64,000 bases of DNA from Phoenix dactylifera. Taxonomy: Eukaryota; Streptophyta; Magnoliopsida; Arecales; Arecaceae. The stretch lies in NCBI RefSeq assembly GCF_009389715.1, contig NC_052409.1:6003775-6067774 (forward strand), given 5' to 3'. The notes beneath the pieces were generated by a model. It was not told the DNA's origin, made no database searches, and worked only from the letters and a program-made list of their open reading frames with translations. Of this stretch, positions 22,630-34,900 are shown piece by piece. Numbering within the stretch: the first letter of the stretch is position 1; every line of letters begins with the position of its first letter. The position numbers and the translations under genes were made by a program.

Positions 22630-23966
22630 TCCTTTTTATTGAAAAGATATAAAAGGGAGCAAGCAGTCTCATGATACATTCCTCCCATTTCTAAAAACCC
22701 ATGAAACATGAGTCAAATTTGTTATCTATAGATTCCTTACTCATGTATCATTGTCCCATAAAGAGTTTATAAGGATTGGAAGCAAGGAAAACTTTTTAGA
22801 AGCAAAAAGGAAGAGAAAAGAAAAAGTCTGCACTTGGGTCAACCCAACCCAGAATAGGGTCGACCCAACGTTGAGTCGACCCAAGAAAAATCTTGAGTCG
22901 ACCCAACGTCGGGACCCCACTGTTAAAATGGAACTCGAGAGCATATCTAGGGCACTGTTTACCCTTTGTCCTCTTCCGAAAACCCTATTCCTCACTCTCA
23001 AATCTTCTCCAATTATCTCCAAACAGTAGAATACTTCAAGATCTTAGAGAAATAGGACCCAAGAGAGCCGTAGCCAAGCAATCCGGGAGAGTCTCACGAT
23101 CTTGTTTAGAGCCTAGGCTAGATATCTAGTTCTCATATGTATCTTGCTTTTATCATGTATCTTTAAATCTTGATTGAGGAACATTGTATTTATTTTGTTT
23201 TTGGCATGAATGTACTAAAATGTTCCTATTTTGATCAATGAAGTTTGAAGTTTGTTATTTATTGCATCTTTTCCCATATATATGTTTTTGATGATAACAA
23301 AAAGGGGGAGAAGAGAAGGAAAGAGTATATAAAGGAGAAGAGAAGAAAAGAGTATATAAAAGGGGAGAAGAAAAGATAGAGTATTCAATTTAAGAAAAGA
23401 AAGAGTATTTCATTTGAGAAGTTAAGAAAGAGTATTAATTTTGCGAGAAGTAAAAATATGTATAACAAAAAGGGGAGAAGTAAAGATAGTGTTTAGAATA
23501 TGTAAAGAAAGTGAATAAAGAAAGAGTATTAATTTTGTGAGAAAGAGTGAGTAAAGAAGTTATGAAAAGAAAAGAGAAATAAATGGGCAAATAATTTGAA
23601 AATCATATAAGAAACCTTATATATCTAAGGGGGAGCAATTTGTAACAATGAAAATCATCAAATCAAAAATTTCTATCATAATTCAGAATTTGGCACATAT
23701 AAATTCAGAATTTGGCACGCACCTCTCGCACCCCGATACATAAGCTGAAACTCATATTTTATCTCAAATTTTTGAAGTTTCATTGCTAATGAATTATAAA
23801 TGAAAGGGGGAGCCATTCAAACAGTCAAATTGGCAACTTTTGAATAATATAGGAGGAGATTTCACAAGTATATATGAAAAGCTGAAATTCAGCAATTTAA
23901 TCCCTTTTATGAACAGATTTTAAAGACAAGTATCAATAGGCTTATACTCTTTATTTTGTAATCATC
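22630..23966 (+). other. 3' interior of the copia element with repeated polypurine tracts
   Basis: It contains four GGTCGACCC-type copies (about 22829-22910) and then a purine-rich zone. AAAAAGGGGGAGA-like tracts occur at about 23299, 23466, 23627 and 23802, and AAAGAGTAT is repeated at least five times between 23315 and 23530. Multiple such tracts before the 3' LTR are a known trait of SIRE-type elements. No open frame is supported. Confidence 0.7.
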
Positions 23967-23979
23967 AAAAAGGGGGAGA
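23967..23979 (+). other. Polypurine tract
   Basis: AAAAAGGGGGAGA lies one base before the TG of the right LTR, the expected position of the plus-strand primer. Confidence 0.9.
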
Positions 23980-23980
23980 T

Positions 23981-25672
23981 TGAGGATGATAGTGTTATTT
24001 TGATGATTAACAAGCAATTATCTAGAGCATGCTATAAGTTAAATTGATACTTCATTTATAAGTTCATTACTCTCAGTATATTTGTATAAATTGATATAGA
24101 TATATTTCATTGTTCATTTGAATGAATCTAACCTTGAGAATGCAGCAAAGTGTGAATTGAGTCGACCCAAAGGATGATTAGATCGACCCCGGCACATCAA
24201 GAAATCATTTGGCACACTTCTGCAAATATGGCACAGATGAACAGTGAGTTGGGTCGACCCAAGGAAAGCATGAGTCGACCCAAACATCAAGATCCTCAAA
24301 CAACTCAAAAATGGTTCTCTGGATTTTCTGAGAGGGTCGACCCAAGAAGAAGTTGAGTCGACCCAAGTAAACCTTGAGTCGATCCAAAGAAAGGTTGAGT
24401 CGACCCAAGTGAAGAAAGGCTGAAATTCAAGATTCTGAATTTTCTGAAAGTTGGGTCGACCCAAGAAAAGTTTGAGCTGACCCAAGGTTTGAGTCGACCC
24501 AAGAAAAGTTTGAGCTGACCCAAGGTTGGGTCGACCCAAAGAAAGGTTGGGTCGACCCAAGGGATGGAAGGCTGAAAATTGAGGTTTCTGTGGTTACTGA
24601 GAGGGTCGACCCAAGAAATGGTTGAGTCGACCCAAGGCCAAGTTGGGTCGACCCAAGGACAGGTTGAGCCAACCCAAACACGGGCTGAACATAACGGCTA
24701 GTTGTGCAGAAATGCTTTTTGGACTCCCAACGGCTATAAACGGCTAGTTTCTTCAATCCAACGGTCAGAAAGGACTATTTGGAGGTTGGAGAAGTATTTA
24801 AGAGGGAGTATTCATCAGAGGAAGTAAGCTTTGGAAAAATACATCAAGTGCATTCAAGAGAGAACCCTAGCAAGGCAAGCTTCATCCAAGTGCTTCATTC
24901 AAGAATCAAAAGAAAGTGGTTGAGCAGATTCAAAGAGTCATCAAGAGTTCCATCCACCCTTGAAGAGTGAAGCATCCTTGACAAAGAAGAGAGAAGTCAC
25001 ATCAAGCGATAAATATTCTCTAAACTCTTCTTTGTAGATTATATTGTTATATTTGCTCATCTAGGAGTTTAAATCTTCTTCCTTTGTTTATTAAACTACT
25101 TGTAAAGGTTGGTTGGTTAGCCCGCAAAACCAACGGAATAGGTTGATTGGTGAACCCGGAAAACCAATTGTAAAGGTTCGTTGGTAAGCCCGTAAAACCA
25201 ACATAGGTTGTTGGTAAGCCCGTAAAACCAACGTAGGTTGTTGGTGAACCCGTAAAACCAATTGTATAGGTTCGTTGGTGAGCCCGTAAAACCAACATAG
25301 GTTTTTGGTGAACCCGGAAAACCAAAGTGTATAGGTTCGTTGGTGAGCCCGTAAAACCAACATAGGTTTTTGGATTGTGAGCCCGGAAAACAATCCAACT
25401 GTAATCCGCGGGATTATAGTGAATTCCCAAGGGGACGCTTGGGGAGTGGACGTAGGTGCTAAGGAGAGCACCGAACCACTATATATTGTCGTGTTTGTGT
25501 TGTGCTTGTGCTTACGTTTATTCTTGCATCATCTTCTATCTTTGCACTAGTTTAAATCATTCAAATAGTTTAAGGAAGCATCCACCGCACTTAATTAAGA
25601 AAACGTTTAAAGCACCAAAATTTAGAAGAAACCAATTCACCCCCCCCTCTTGGCTTGTCACCTTGGGCAACA
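23981..25672 (+). repeat. 3' LTR of the copia element
   Basis: It matches the left LTR almost base for base at an offset of 8369. Differences seen by eye: T/C at 15834/24204, A-to-G shifts that change Ile/Val in a minus-strand frame, G/A at 16300/24669, C/T near 24949, T/C near 24999, and a C-run shorter by about three to five bases. The GGTCGACCC and hairpin arrays are preserved. Confidence 0.95.
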
Positions 25673-25677
25673 ATTAC
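25673..25677 (+). repeat. Target site duplication (ATTAC), right copy
   Basis: Second copy of ATTAC, directly after the right LTR. Confidence 0.95.
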
Positions 25678-27420
25678 TATTATTAGTAGTACTACTATTA
25701 TTAGCATTATTACTATTTTAGTATTATTGTTATTACTAGTATTATTCCTATGATTCATATTATTAGTATTATTACTAGTATTAGTACTATTACAAAGAAC
25801 TCTCGGCTAATTCAATTGTTTCAGCTCGAGCGAGGTAATTAGCCTGTGTTAGCAGAGCTCTTGGGGAAGAAGCAAGGGAGGAACGGAAACGCATGAATTG
25901 CGCAAGAAGTTCTAGTCTTATTGTTATTATTAATGCAATTATTATTATTAGTCGTATTACTATTATTAAAATTATTACTATTTTAGTATTATTGCTATTT
26001 TTAGTATTATTACTATTATTAACATTATTACTATTTTAGTATTATTGCTATTTTTAGCTTTATTTCTATTATTCGTATTATTACTAGTATTAGTATTATT
26101 ACTATTTTTAATATTATTGCTATTATTAATGCAATTACTATTATTAGTAGTATTACTATTATTAGCATTATTACTATTTTTGTATTATTTCTATTTTTGT
26201 ATTATTTCTATTTTTAGTATTATTTTTATTATTAGTATTATTACTAGTATTAGTATTATTACTATTTTTAGTATTAGTAGTATTACTAATTTTAGTAGTA
26301 TTATTATTTTTAGTATTATTGCTATTATTAATGCAATTACTATTAATAGTAGTATGACTATTATTATCATTAGTACTATTTTAGTATTATTGCTATTTTT
26401 AGTATTATTACTATGATTAACATTATTACTATTTTAGTATTATTGCTATTTTTAGTATTATTACTATTGTGAGCATTATTACTATTTTAGTATTATTCCT
26501 ATGATTCATATTATTACTAGTATTAGTATTATTACTATTTTTAGTATTATTGCTATTATTAATGCAATTACTATTATTAGTAGTATTACTATTATTAGCA
26601 TTATTGCTATTTTCGTACTATTACTATGCTTAGTACTATTATTATTTTAGTATTATTACTATTTTTAGTATTGTTACTATTTTTAATATTATTACTATTT
26701 TAGAATTATTACTATTATTAATACTATTACTATAATTAGTAATAGTACTATTATTAGTATTACTACTATTATTAGTATGATTACTATTATTATTATTACC
26801 ATTATTAGTACTATTACTATTATTAATGATGTTTCTATTATTAGTATTATTATTATTAAAAAACATTATTATTGTATTGTAATATAATATTATTATAATT
26901 ATAAAATAATATATGATATAATATAATAATATCATAATATAAGAAACAATCTAATATAATATAACATATTAGAATCTAATCTAATAATAGATTATATTAT
27001 ATTATTATTAAATATTATTATATATTTAATTATAATATAATGTTATTATATTATAATCATATAATAGAATATAATATAATCTAATATATTATCTTTATAT
27101 TACTAATCAAATATTATAATATTATTATATTGATAATATCTTATATTATCATAATATATATACTTTTATTATAAATATAATGTAAAATTATGATTGTAAT
27201 GATAAGTTATACTATGCTTATAATAAAATATAAGAATATGTTATATTATAATATGTATTTCTACAATATTATAATACATTATACTATTATAATATTATAA
27301 TATAATATAGTGCAATATAATATATATTTTTAATTTATATTATATTATATTATATTTATAGTATAATAATATATTATGATATGATATGATATAAGGTATA
27401 ATCATGAGTTTTGTTGATGG
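25678..27420. repeat. ATT/AT microsatellite tract, right part
   Basis: TATTATTAC/TATTAGTAT-type trinucleotide repeats run to about 26870, then an (AT)-rich tract of TAATATAATATT type runs to about 27400. It continues the tract left of the copia element. Leu/Ile/Ser- or Asn-rich open frames are repeat translations. A 120-bp non-repetitive island at about 25795-25915 is listed separately. Confidence 0.95.
25795..25915 (-). other. Non-repetitive island inside the ATT tract
   Basis: About 120 bp of balanced base composition (AGAACTCTCGGCTAATTCAA onward) interrupts the ATT repeats on both sides. On the minus strand it is open for about 40 codons (ELLAQFMRFRSSLASS and onward). It looks like an unrelated fragment, perhaps organelle-derived or a filler inserted during break repair. 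I do not recognise its source. Confidence 0.5.
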
Positions 27421-28630
27421 ACATTTTGGTATTAAATAAAAGCATTAAGAAATGGGAATGGTAAAAGGGCACATTTAATTGAGTGCAGAAATGGAGCATA
27501 CAATTTCTATTTCATTAATCAATGAAATGAATGCCGGGTCAATTATTGTTTTTGCTTGAAAAATCTAAATACATTCGCGATAATGTAAATGTTAAAATAT
27601 AATAAAAGATTAATAGTAAAATGATAGAAAAGATGAACTAGGAATCGAATTACTAAAGAATAAATGATATGCATGCACCACTCAAGACTCAAGACAATCA
27701 AGTGCTTCTGCTAGGAAGCCAAGAAACATGCTTAATTGGATCATTGCTGCTTCCATTAGTCAAATCAATCAACTTGGGGAGAAAAAAAAGCTTACTAGAC
27801 TTGTAGTAGTTTGCCTGGAAGCTATAACAACTCGAAGGTATGCTAGCTTTTATAGTTGGTCTTCATAGGCAACGAGTGAGCTCATAGTAATGAGAAATGT
27901 AATGGATATTGCCTTCCTCTAGCTCTATCTTAAACACAATTATTTAAGTAGAAATGCATGAAGCATCATGAATTTCTTCAAATAAAAATCGCAATTGCAA
28001 TGTTGTTAGAAACTTAGAAATCAAGGTACACAATCTAAATAAATGAGGAACAACAAATGGTGAACTATAAATCTAATTTTCAGTCAAGTGAATCAATGAA
28101 CTAGATAAGTGTCATTACAACTTTAGATATTGATATTAGATCAGATTTGAATCATGCCGTGCTTAAATCTTTTCCACCTAAAACCGCACCTCCACAAATC
28201 TCCACAAGGATGGTAGAGCACCCCAATGTACGAGTAATCACGATGATGTTTGTTGATGGAAAGAAGGGCAAGGAGGGTGTGATACAAACGGGTGATGATG
28301 GAGGCGGATGCACAAGAAAGTGGCACCATTAGTGGCAAGCCAATTCGCCATCAGGGTGAGGATGATGGAGGAGCGGAGAGTCGGAGAGGGGAGGAGCTAG
28401 ATGGGAATCGAGATAGGATGGAGATTCATTTGGAGCATCCTAAATGCTAGGATATTTAGTTCTAAAATAGTTACAAGTTATCACAGGATGGTTGCAAAAA
28501 GACCACATTACAATAATAATTTTAAATATTTAATTAATATTTTTAGAATGCAAGGGGTTGTATGTAAAATATGGGCAAATTTAGGGTGTTCTATGAGATG
28601 AGAATCAGACTGACTCGGTTCCCTTCACAT
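27421..28630. other. Intergenic DNA before the PRPP synthetase gene
   Basis: Mixed, moderately AT-rich sequence without a supported gene. Short open frames at 28147-28332 have no recognisable domains. Confidence 0.5.
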
Positions 28631-28635
28631 AATCA

Positions 28636-28690
28636 CACGTGCCGGGCACTGGCGTTTCCCCTCACTTGCACTGCACGTGCCAAACACGTG
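28636..28690 (+). promoter_or_regulatory. Three G-box (CACGTG) sites
   Basis: CACGTG occurs at 28636-28641, 28674-28679 and 28685-28690, 220-270 bp before the PRPP synthetase start codon. The palindrome is bound by plant bZIP and bHLH factors (ABA, light and clock responses). Three copies in 55 bp in otherwise ordinary sequence suggest a real control region. Confidence 0.6.
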
Positions 28691-28700
28691 TCAAATACCC

Positions 28701-28742
28701 CCTCTCTCTCTCTCTCTCTCTCTCCCTCCCTCTCTCTCTTCC
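28701..28742 (+). repeat. (CT)n tract in probable 5' UTR
   Basis: A CTCTCT/CCCTCTCT tract lies about 170 bp upstream of the start codon. CT-rich tracts are common around plant transcription start sites. Confidence 0.7.
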
Positions 28743-28908
28743 GTGAAGCCCCCCGGGGACTCGAGCGTGTCGGCGACCGATTCAGCGTTAAGACCGCGAC
28801 GCCATTCGTACGCGAGGATCTCGCGACTAATCGCCTACCTCCTCGTCCCCGGACGCTAGCTTCCTGTGAACCCTATCTCCCGATTTCCGTCGATCGGGAG
28901 AGAGTGAG

Positions 28909-31900
28909 ATGGCTTCAATCGCATTCGCCGCCTCCGCCGCCCCCTCCGTCGTCTCCCGTCGTCTGCCGGGATTCGGGGCTTCTGGCGAGACCAAGCTCTA
29001 TCGATGCCGCTTCTCTTCTTCCTCCTTCTCGCGTATGCCCGTTGTTAGTACTGCTTCCTCTCCTCCTCCTCCTCCTCGTCGACCGGGGTTTAACTTCTTA
29101 GGGTTTTAATTTTACGCTACGCTATAACGTTGTTTTCTTGAACGCCATTTGGTAGACTGGAATTTCTAAATTTGAGAAGGTAGAAGTTTGATTTTCTCTG
29201 TCATGCATCGTTTGAGAAGGTAAAAGTTTCGTATTGCGTCGCAGCTTCTTGGCTGTTTATAAATGGGATAAATATGTCCTTTGATCATCCGATACTGTTG
29301 TTGCGCTTTTTTTTTTAAGTTCTTTTTTCCTCCCATTTTTGTTGCATTTCGGGGTGGAATTTGTCTTATTACTACTGATTTTTTTGGGGGTTTATTTGAA
29401 ATATGATATTTTATTTTTTATTGTTATTTGATTGAAATTTAGATGCCGAAGTAGACTTTGTAACAAAGAAGATGTTGCTATGGCCATGCTGAAAATATGA
29501 TAATTCTTCTGGCATTCTGGTGATGATGCATGTTGTTTGAATTAATCAATGTTCAAATTGTACAAATGGATGTTTGCACGTGTTCTGAATCAATGATATC
29601 CTAGAATTCATCGAATGAGAAATTGCTGCTTGCTAGTTCATCATTTTTCCCCTTGATGTCATATTTAAATTCTTTTATTTTTTTTAAAGTCTTACTCACG
29701 ATAACAAGATCCCTAAAAAAATTAAATAAAGAAAATGGAAGACATATAGTTTTGAAATTTACACCTTCACCTGGAACCTACCTGGAACCTTAATCCATGA
29801 ACGATTTTTACATCATCTTGTGTGCATCTAATTATAATCTTGACTCTTAACGAGATTGTTATATTTGTCTTGCTTACATAACAAGGGGATTGGAAGTTTG
29901 CATATTCTATGATCAGCAATAATGCCATCTTTTGCATGTACTGAACCTCCTTGGGATGGACGGAGTTTGGCTTTGGACCTAAAACTGTTGCTAATTATAC
30001 AGAATTCATTTACAAAAATTTAAAGAGAAAATGAAATGCATGACATGTGCAGTCATGCTCATGTGTTCTTTTTGAAATTTGTCTTTTAGTTCAAAATTCA
30101 CTCATATTTATATATGCTAATAAATAAAATTTAACATTATTAAGTATATTTTTGTTAACAATTGTGTCTGTAAACAGAGATGCAAATTGCTTGAGCCACT
30201 GAGGTCTGTCAATGGAGCATTACCGCATATTCCTGTCCTGAATGATCAGATGTTACCTGGCCTCTTGACAACACCACACCTGCAAGAGAGGCACAATACG
30301 CATGACACGAGGCTGCGTATCTTCTCAGGCACTGCAAATCCTTCACTTGCTCAGGTAACTTTATTAATAGTTTGTTGATATTTGCTTTTGGTTCAATAAC
30401 CTGGGTAGGAAGGCAATTCAGAATAATATGCTTTGAACATGAGATAAGTTGCATGAGATAATAATTTTCTTTAACTAAAGATCTTGAGCTTTAATATTCC
30501 TGTATGTTCTAATTATCAAATGGTTACATGTCATTATGTATGCTTAATTATTACTGTGATGCGGACTCGTAATTAGAATTTTAGGGATATGGTTTTTCTC
30601 CTTGTCTCGGCCAGGGATTCTTTATCTTGTGTTTGTTGCCTGGTTAACTTTAGTTTTTCTGCAAGTTGTCTATTTAGATATCCTATAACACAAGTAATTC
30701 GATAATGACCCAAGGCATTCTGAAGATTTCCTTTTCTTAGGGATTTGATGATATGGATTTTGCATCCAGTAGGTGTTATGTATTTGTTGGAAGAGCTATT
30801 ATAATTGACGCCTTTCTTCTGATTAATTTGATCTTATTTAAAACAAATTATTACTAATATTGATATGAAATATGCAAACTAAACCATGTCCATTTGGCTA
30901 TGGGATCTGCAAGTTTGTAAAAGCTCTTCTTAAAATAAAAGGCCAGTTAATCAAGTTTATGGGAATTCCAATATCCTGCATCATGTATTTTGCTATCATG
31001 AGTTGGTTTTAACCAATGTTGCATGATAGTGGACATGAGATTGGATTTGGTTGCATATCTTAGTGTCTGATTTTGGCAAACTGAAAAACAATGTGGGGAT
31101 TAATATTTTTTTTTAAACACAAATTTATTTTTTTTGGCAATATTATAGAATGGAAATACAGAAACAAGATATATATTAAAAAATAAATATTGGTAACTTG
31201 GGAGCAACAGGAGATTGATGCAGCAGCTCTTATAACTATTATGTCAAACTTCTGCTACGAAACTTATTGTATGAGGTTTCTGTTTTATTAATTGTTTTAC
31301 AAAAGATAACCACGTAAAAATGGTAGGCAGTTGAAGTGTCATACTGTTTTTGCAGATTTTATAGCTGGAACAAGCTATTTTTAATGCTTCTATTTCCATT
31401 TACCATTTTGCACTTTAGGTCATGTGCCTAGGTAGCAGCTGCTTATTATAATAGCTAATGGCTAAACGGTTGTCAAATGGGCTGTAAAATGGCTACTATT
31501 AAGGCAGAGTAGGTATTTTGGGCCTGAAAAATCCCAACCCTCTTGTGAATCATGGATCTAAGACCAATTTTATAAGGGAATGCCTAGCTATGTTCTTTAA
31601 ATCCCTGTTGCTGCACGTTTTCCTTTCCTTAAGGTTAGGGCAAAGCAATGAATAGTGGAGGAGAAAGAAATGAGCAGCGGAGGCAGAAGCAGAGGGATTT
31701 TGGATTGTGCCGATTCTAGGTTTCCTCTATTTTGATCTCTTGTTCCCCTTGCTTCCTCTTCGTTTCTATGCCTACTTTCTTCGATGCTTGGATTCAGCAA
31801 CGAGCCATGTTGGACTCACCTTTGGAAGTCTGACCCTTCACTAACTCCAAAAACCTGATAAATCCCACTTCCCATACATATCCCACAAGTCTAATACTTA

Positions 31901-34900
31901 TCAATAAGCAATATGTATCAACAAAGCATTTTGGGGCTGGACTCTCGTGTCCGGGTAACACTGGTTCTGCACTTATTTGTAGGATGCAATTGTATTGAAG
32001 GCTGATCTCCTAAGACAAACTCTTCCATATTTAAAAGGGAAAAAGAGCCCCTTGTTGTAATGTGGAAACATGAGTATTCGTAGACTGATCGTGTAATATA
32101 AGTATAAACTGTCCAACCTTTCTGAAATATCAGGATGAAAACATCAATTTAACCACTTTCCATCAAATTTCATATAAAGAAACTATAAGGCAGCTATTAT
32201 TGGCGAACTTCTATAATTTTCCGTCCTTAACTAGAAAATAAGTCCCCTGATTTGGATAAAACTCTAAGCATGAGGCTTGTTTAAAACTTAAAACACAAAT
32301 AACTTAATTGCGTGAAGTTTGGAGGCTGTAAGTGTTTGATAATTTGATGTTTGTCTTATTAATCTAAGATTTAGGTGCTGATCCTTGTATTATTGTGAGG
32401 ACTTGAACCCAGATTAGAAATTCATGTATGATGTTACCTGTTGGTGAGGGATGTGGAAAGATTTATTATATGGAATATGTGCTTATTATCTTGAGATCTG
32501 CATCGACAGATTTAAAGGTTATTAGTTATCGAGAAAGTGACAAAATTTAGCTGAAGGAAGGGTTCCATGTTCCTATGATTGAGGAAAAGGAGGGAGGTTT
32601 CTGATTATTGGGGGCTGCCGCTGTATTTTATGGAGCAAATGTGCTGTGAACAAAGTCAGTTTCTGTGGTTTCTAATATATACGTCTTGGCTTAGCTTTAT
32701 AAAAAGTTTAAGTCTAAAGATTCTTATTTGAATGGTTAATAGGTTTTGAATAAAGAGTATATGTAATCTGAACTGTTTTTGAAAGCACTATAGTGGAGGA
32801 GAAGGAAGAAAGAATAGAGAAAGAAAGTAAGAAAGAGGAAATTGGTTTTGAATAAAAAGTACATGTACTGTGTTCTGTTTTTGAAAGCACAAGAGTGGAG
32901 GAGAAGAAGGAAGAAAGAATAGAGAAAGAAAGAAGAAATGGGCGACCCTTCTTGATTCACCTCTAAAGTTGAGACTGAAAACCTCTCGCTGTTTTCTGTG
33001 GGATGCAGTTTAAGATATCTGTATACGGCAACTGCTTGTCTTCTTGAGAGCGCTGGGTCATCATTGGGGTGATGGTATCCTCTGTTTCCCTTTTTTCTGT
33101 GTTGTACTACCTCTTTTTTAATAAGCCAAATTTGATATTGGAGAACCCATGCCGCTGGCAGACTAATTGGTCTTACTCATGTCCCTGGTGCTTATTTTCA
33201 GCCATATTGAGCATACAACCTGACCTTGGCTTTAGCCTGGGCTATCCCATTGATATCCCTATGAATACTAAAGCATTTGATTTCGAGAGTTAATTGAATT
33301 GGGATGGGATACATGGATCGTGGCAGGTCTTATCAATTTGCTTTAGTGTGAAATAAATCATTGAATCAGCTTAAATGCTGGATTATTTTCCCTAAAATAT
33401 AAAAAGGATTTTAGTGTATATAACCAACCCTAAAGTTGTTGAATTGATTATCCATGTCTAGCAATGTCACATGGATATGTGGCACAGGGTTCGAGCGTCC
33501 AAAAAATCTCTAGTAGAGTTGGACATGGGAACCTTAAAAAAAATCAAACATAAGGAGACATCTATATTATAAAGATGTTGTTGTAAATTTGTAGAAATTT
33601 ATATGAATGATGAATAGTTTGATGAACCATTTTTTATTTTTATTTTGTAGAATTGACAAATCTTGCTGTATGTTATGTTAGAATTGAAAACTTCCTGGTA
33701 TCGATGCCAAAAGGTGGTAGATAACCATGTTGACATTAGTGAACTAGGGTTGCCAGTTGCCACAATTGTCACACCCCTCCGCGTAATAAGCAGAGATTCT
33801 AGGTCCAAGCCCTGGGTGGTGTATCCCAAAGAATTTGGGCCCACATAATTTAAATCTTGGTGTCACTCCCTTCCTTTCTCTCTCTTAAAGAAATAAAAAA
33901 TAAAGGTAACAATGCATTTGTTGCTTCGAGGTGTCAAGGAGTCATGTAGCGTTCAAGCGTCTGGACATGTCAAAAAATCCAAATGTTGAAGTGCCCATGG
34001 CCCCATGCAAGACAGATGTGTGAAAGGCTTTTTTTTTGCTCTCTATTCACTATGTTACTCATTCAAACTTGTATCCAAGCTCTTGAATCATCTTCCAAGA
34101 AATAGACATCTTATTTGATTTTTTTCTATTGTACTTTGTCTTGTCATTTTGATTTTGCTATATGCTTGTTTATTGCCTGTGCCTACTTTGGGATATTTTA
34201 CTAATGGTGCCACTTTTTTCCACTTTTATGGTAGGAAATTGCAAGTTATTTGGGTCTGGAACTTGGAAAAATCAAGATAAAGCGGTTTGCTGATGGCGAA
34301 ATTTATGTTCAATTACAAGAGAGTGTTAGAGGATGTGATGTATTTCTTGTGCAGCCAACATGTCCACCAGCAAATGAAAATCTTATGGAACTCTTGATAA
34401 TGATCGATGCATGCCGCAGAGCATCTGCAAAAAATATTACTGCAGTTATACCTTATTTTGGTTATGCTAGAGCTGACAGAAAGGTAAAATCTATTTGAAT
34501 GTACTAAATGATTTAGTTATATATGTGCTGCCAAGCATACCGGTTCTTCTCTTGGTAGCAATTTCTCTTTAAGGAGTTGTGATTGTCATTTTAAGTCTGA
34601 AACTCTTACCACTGGTCTGATTTCTTGTTTCTTTGGTCTACTAACTACAAATAAAGAATTAACTAGTTTCAAGATTTGATCGTCAATTCCTGTGCTTAGA
34701 GCAGTGTTTTATTGTTCAATTATATTTGTTCTGATGGAACATTATGTGTTTTATTATATCAACTTACAAGCATTTCACCTTTTCTTTTCTGTTTGATTGA
34801 TAATATTAATATATCACCTTTCCTTTCCGTGTCTATTGTTTTCTCAGACTCAAGGGCGTGAATCCATTGCGGCAAAACTTGTAGCAAACTTGATTACAGA

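Larger units (their letters stand above)
15612..25672 (+). mobile_element. Complete non-autonomous copia (SIRE-type) LTR element
   Basis: The 10,061-bp element has LTRs at 15612-17306 and 23981-25672, both TG...CA, a 5-bp TSD, a tRNA-iMet-type primer binding site two bases after the left LTR and a polypurine tract beside the right LTR. By eye the LTRs differ at about five bases plus the length of one C-run, so insertion was recent. The internal region codes only for a shortened Gag (17370-18434) and a remnant of the reverse transcriptase/RNase H end (22465-22629). Protease and integrase are missing. It must have moved with enzymes from a related autonomous element. Gag and RNase H sequence, and the repeated AAAAGGGGGAG tracts, point to the SIRE/Maximus branch of Ty1/copia. 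Confidence 0.93.
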
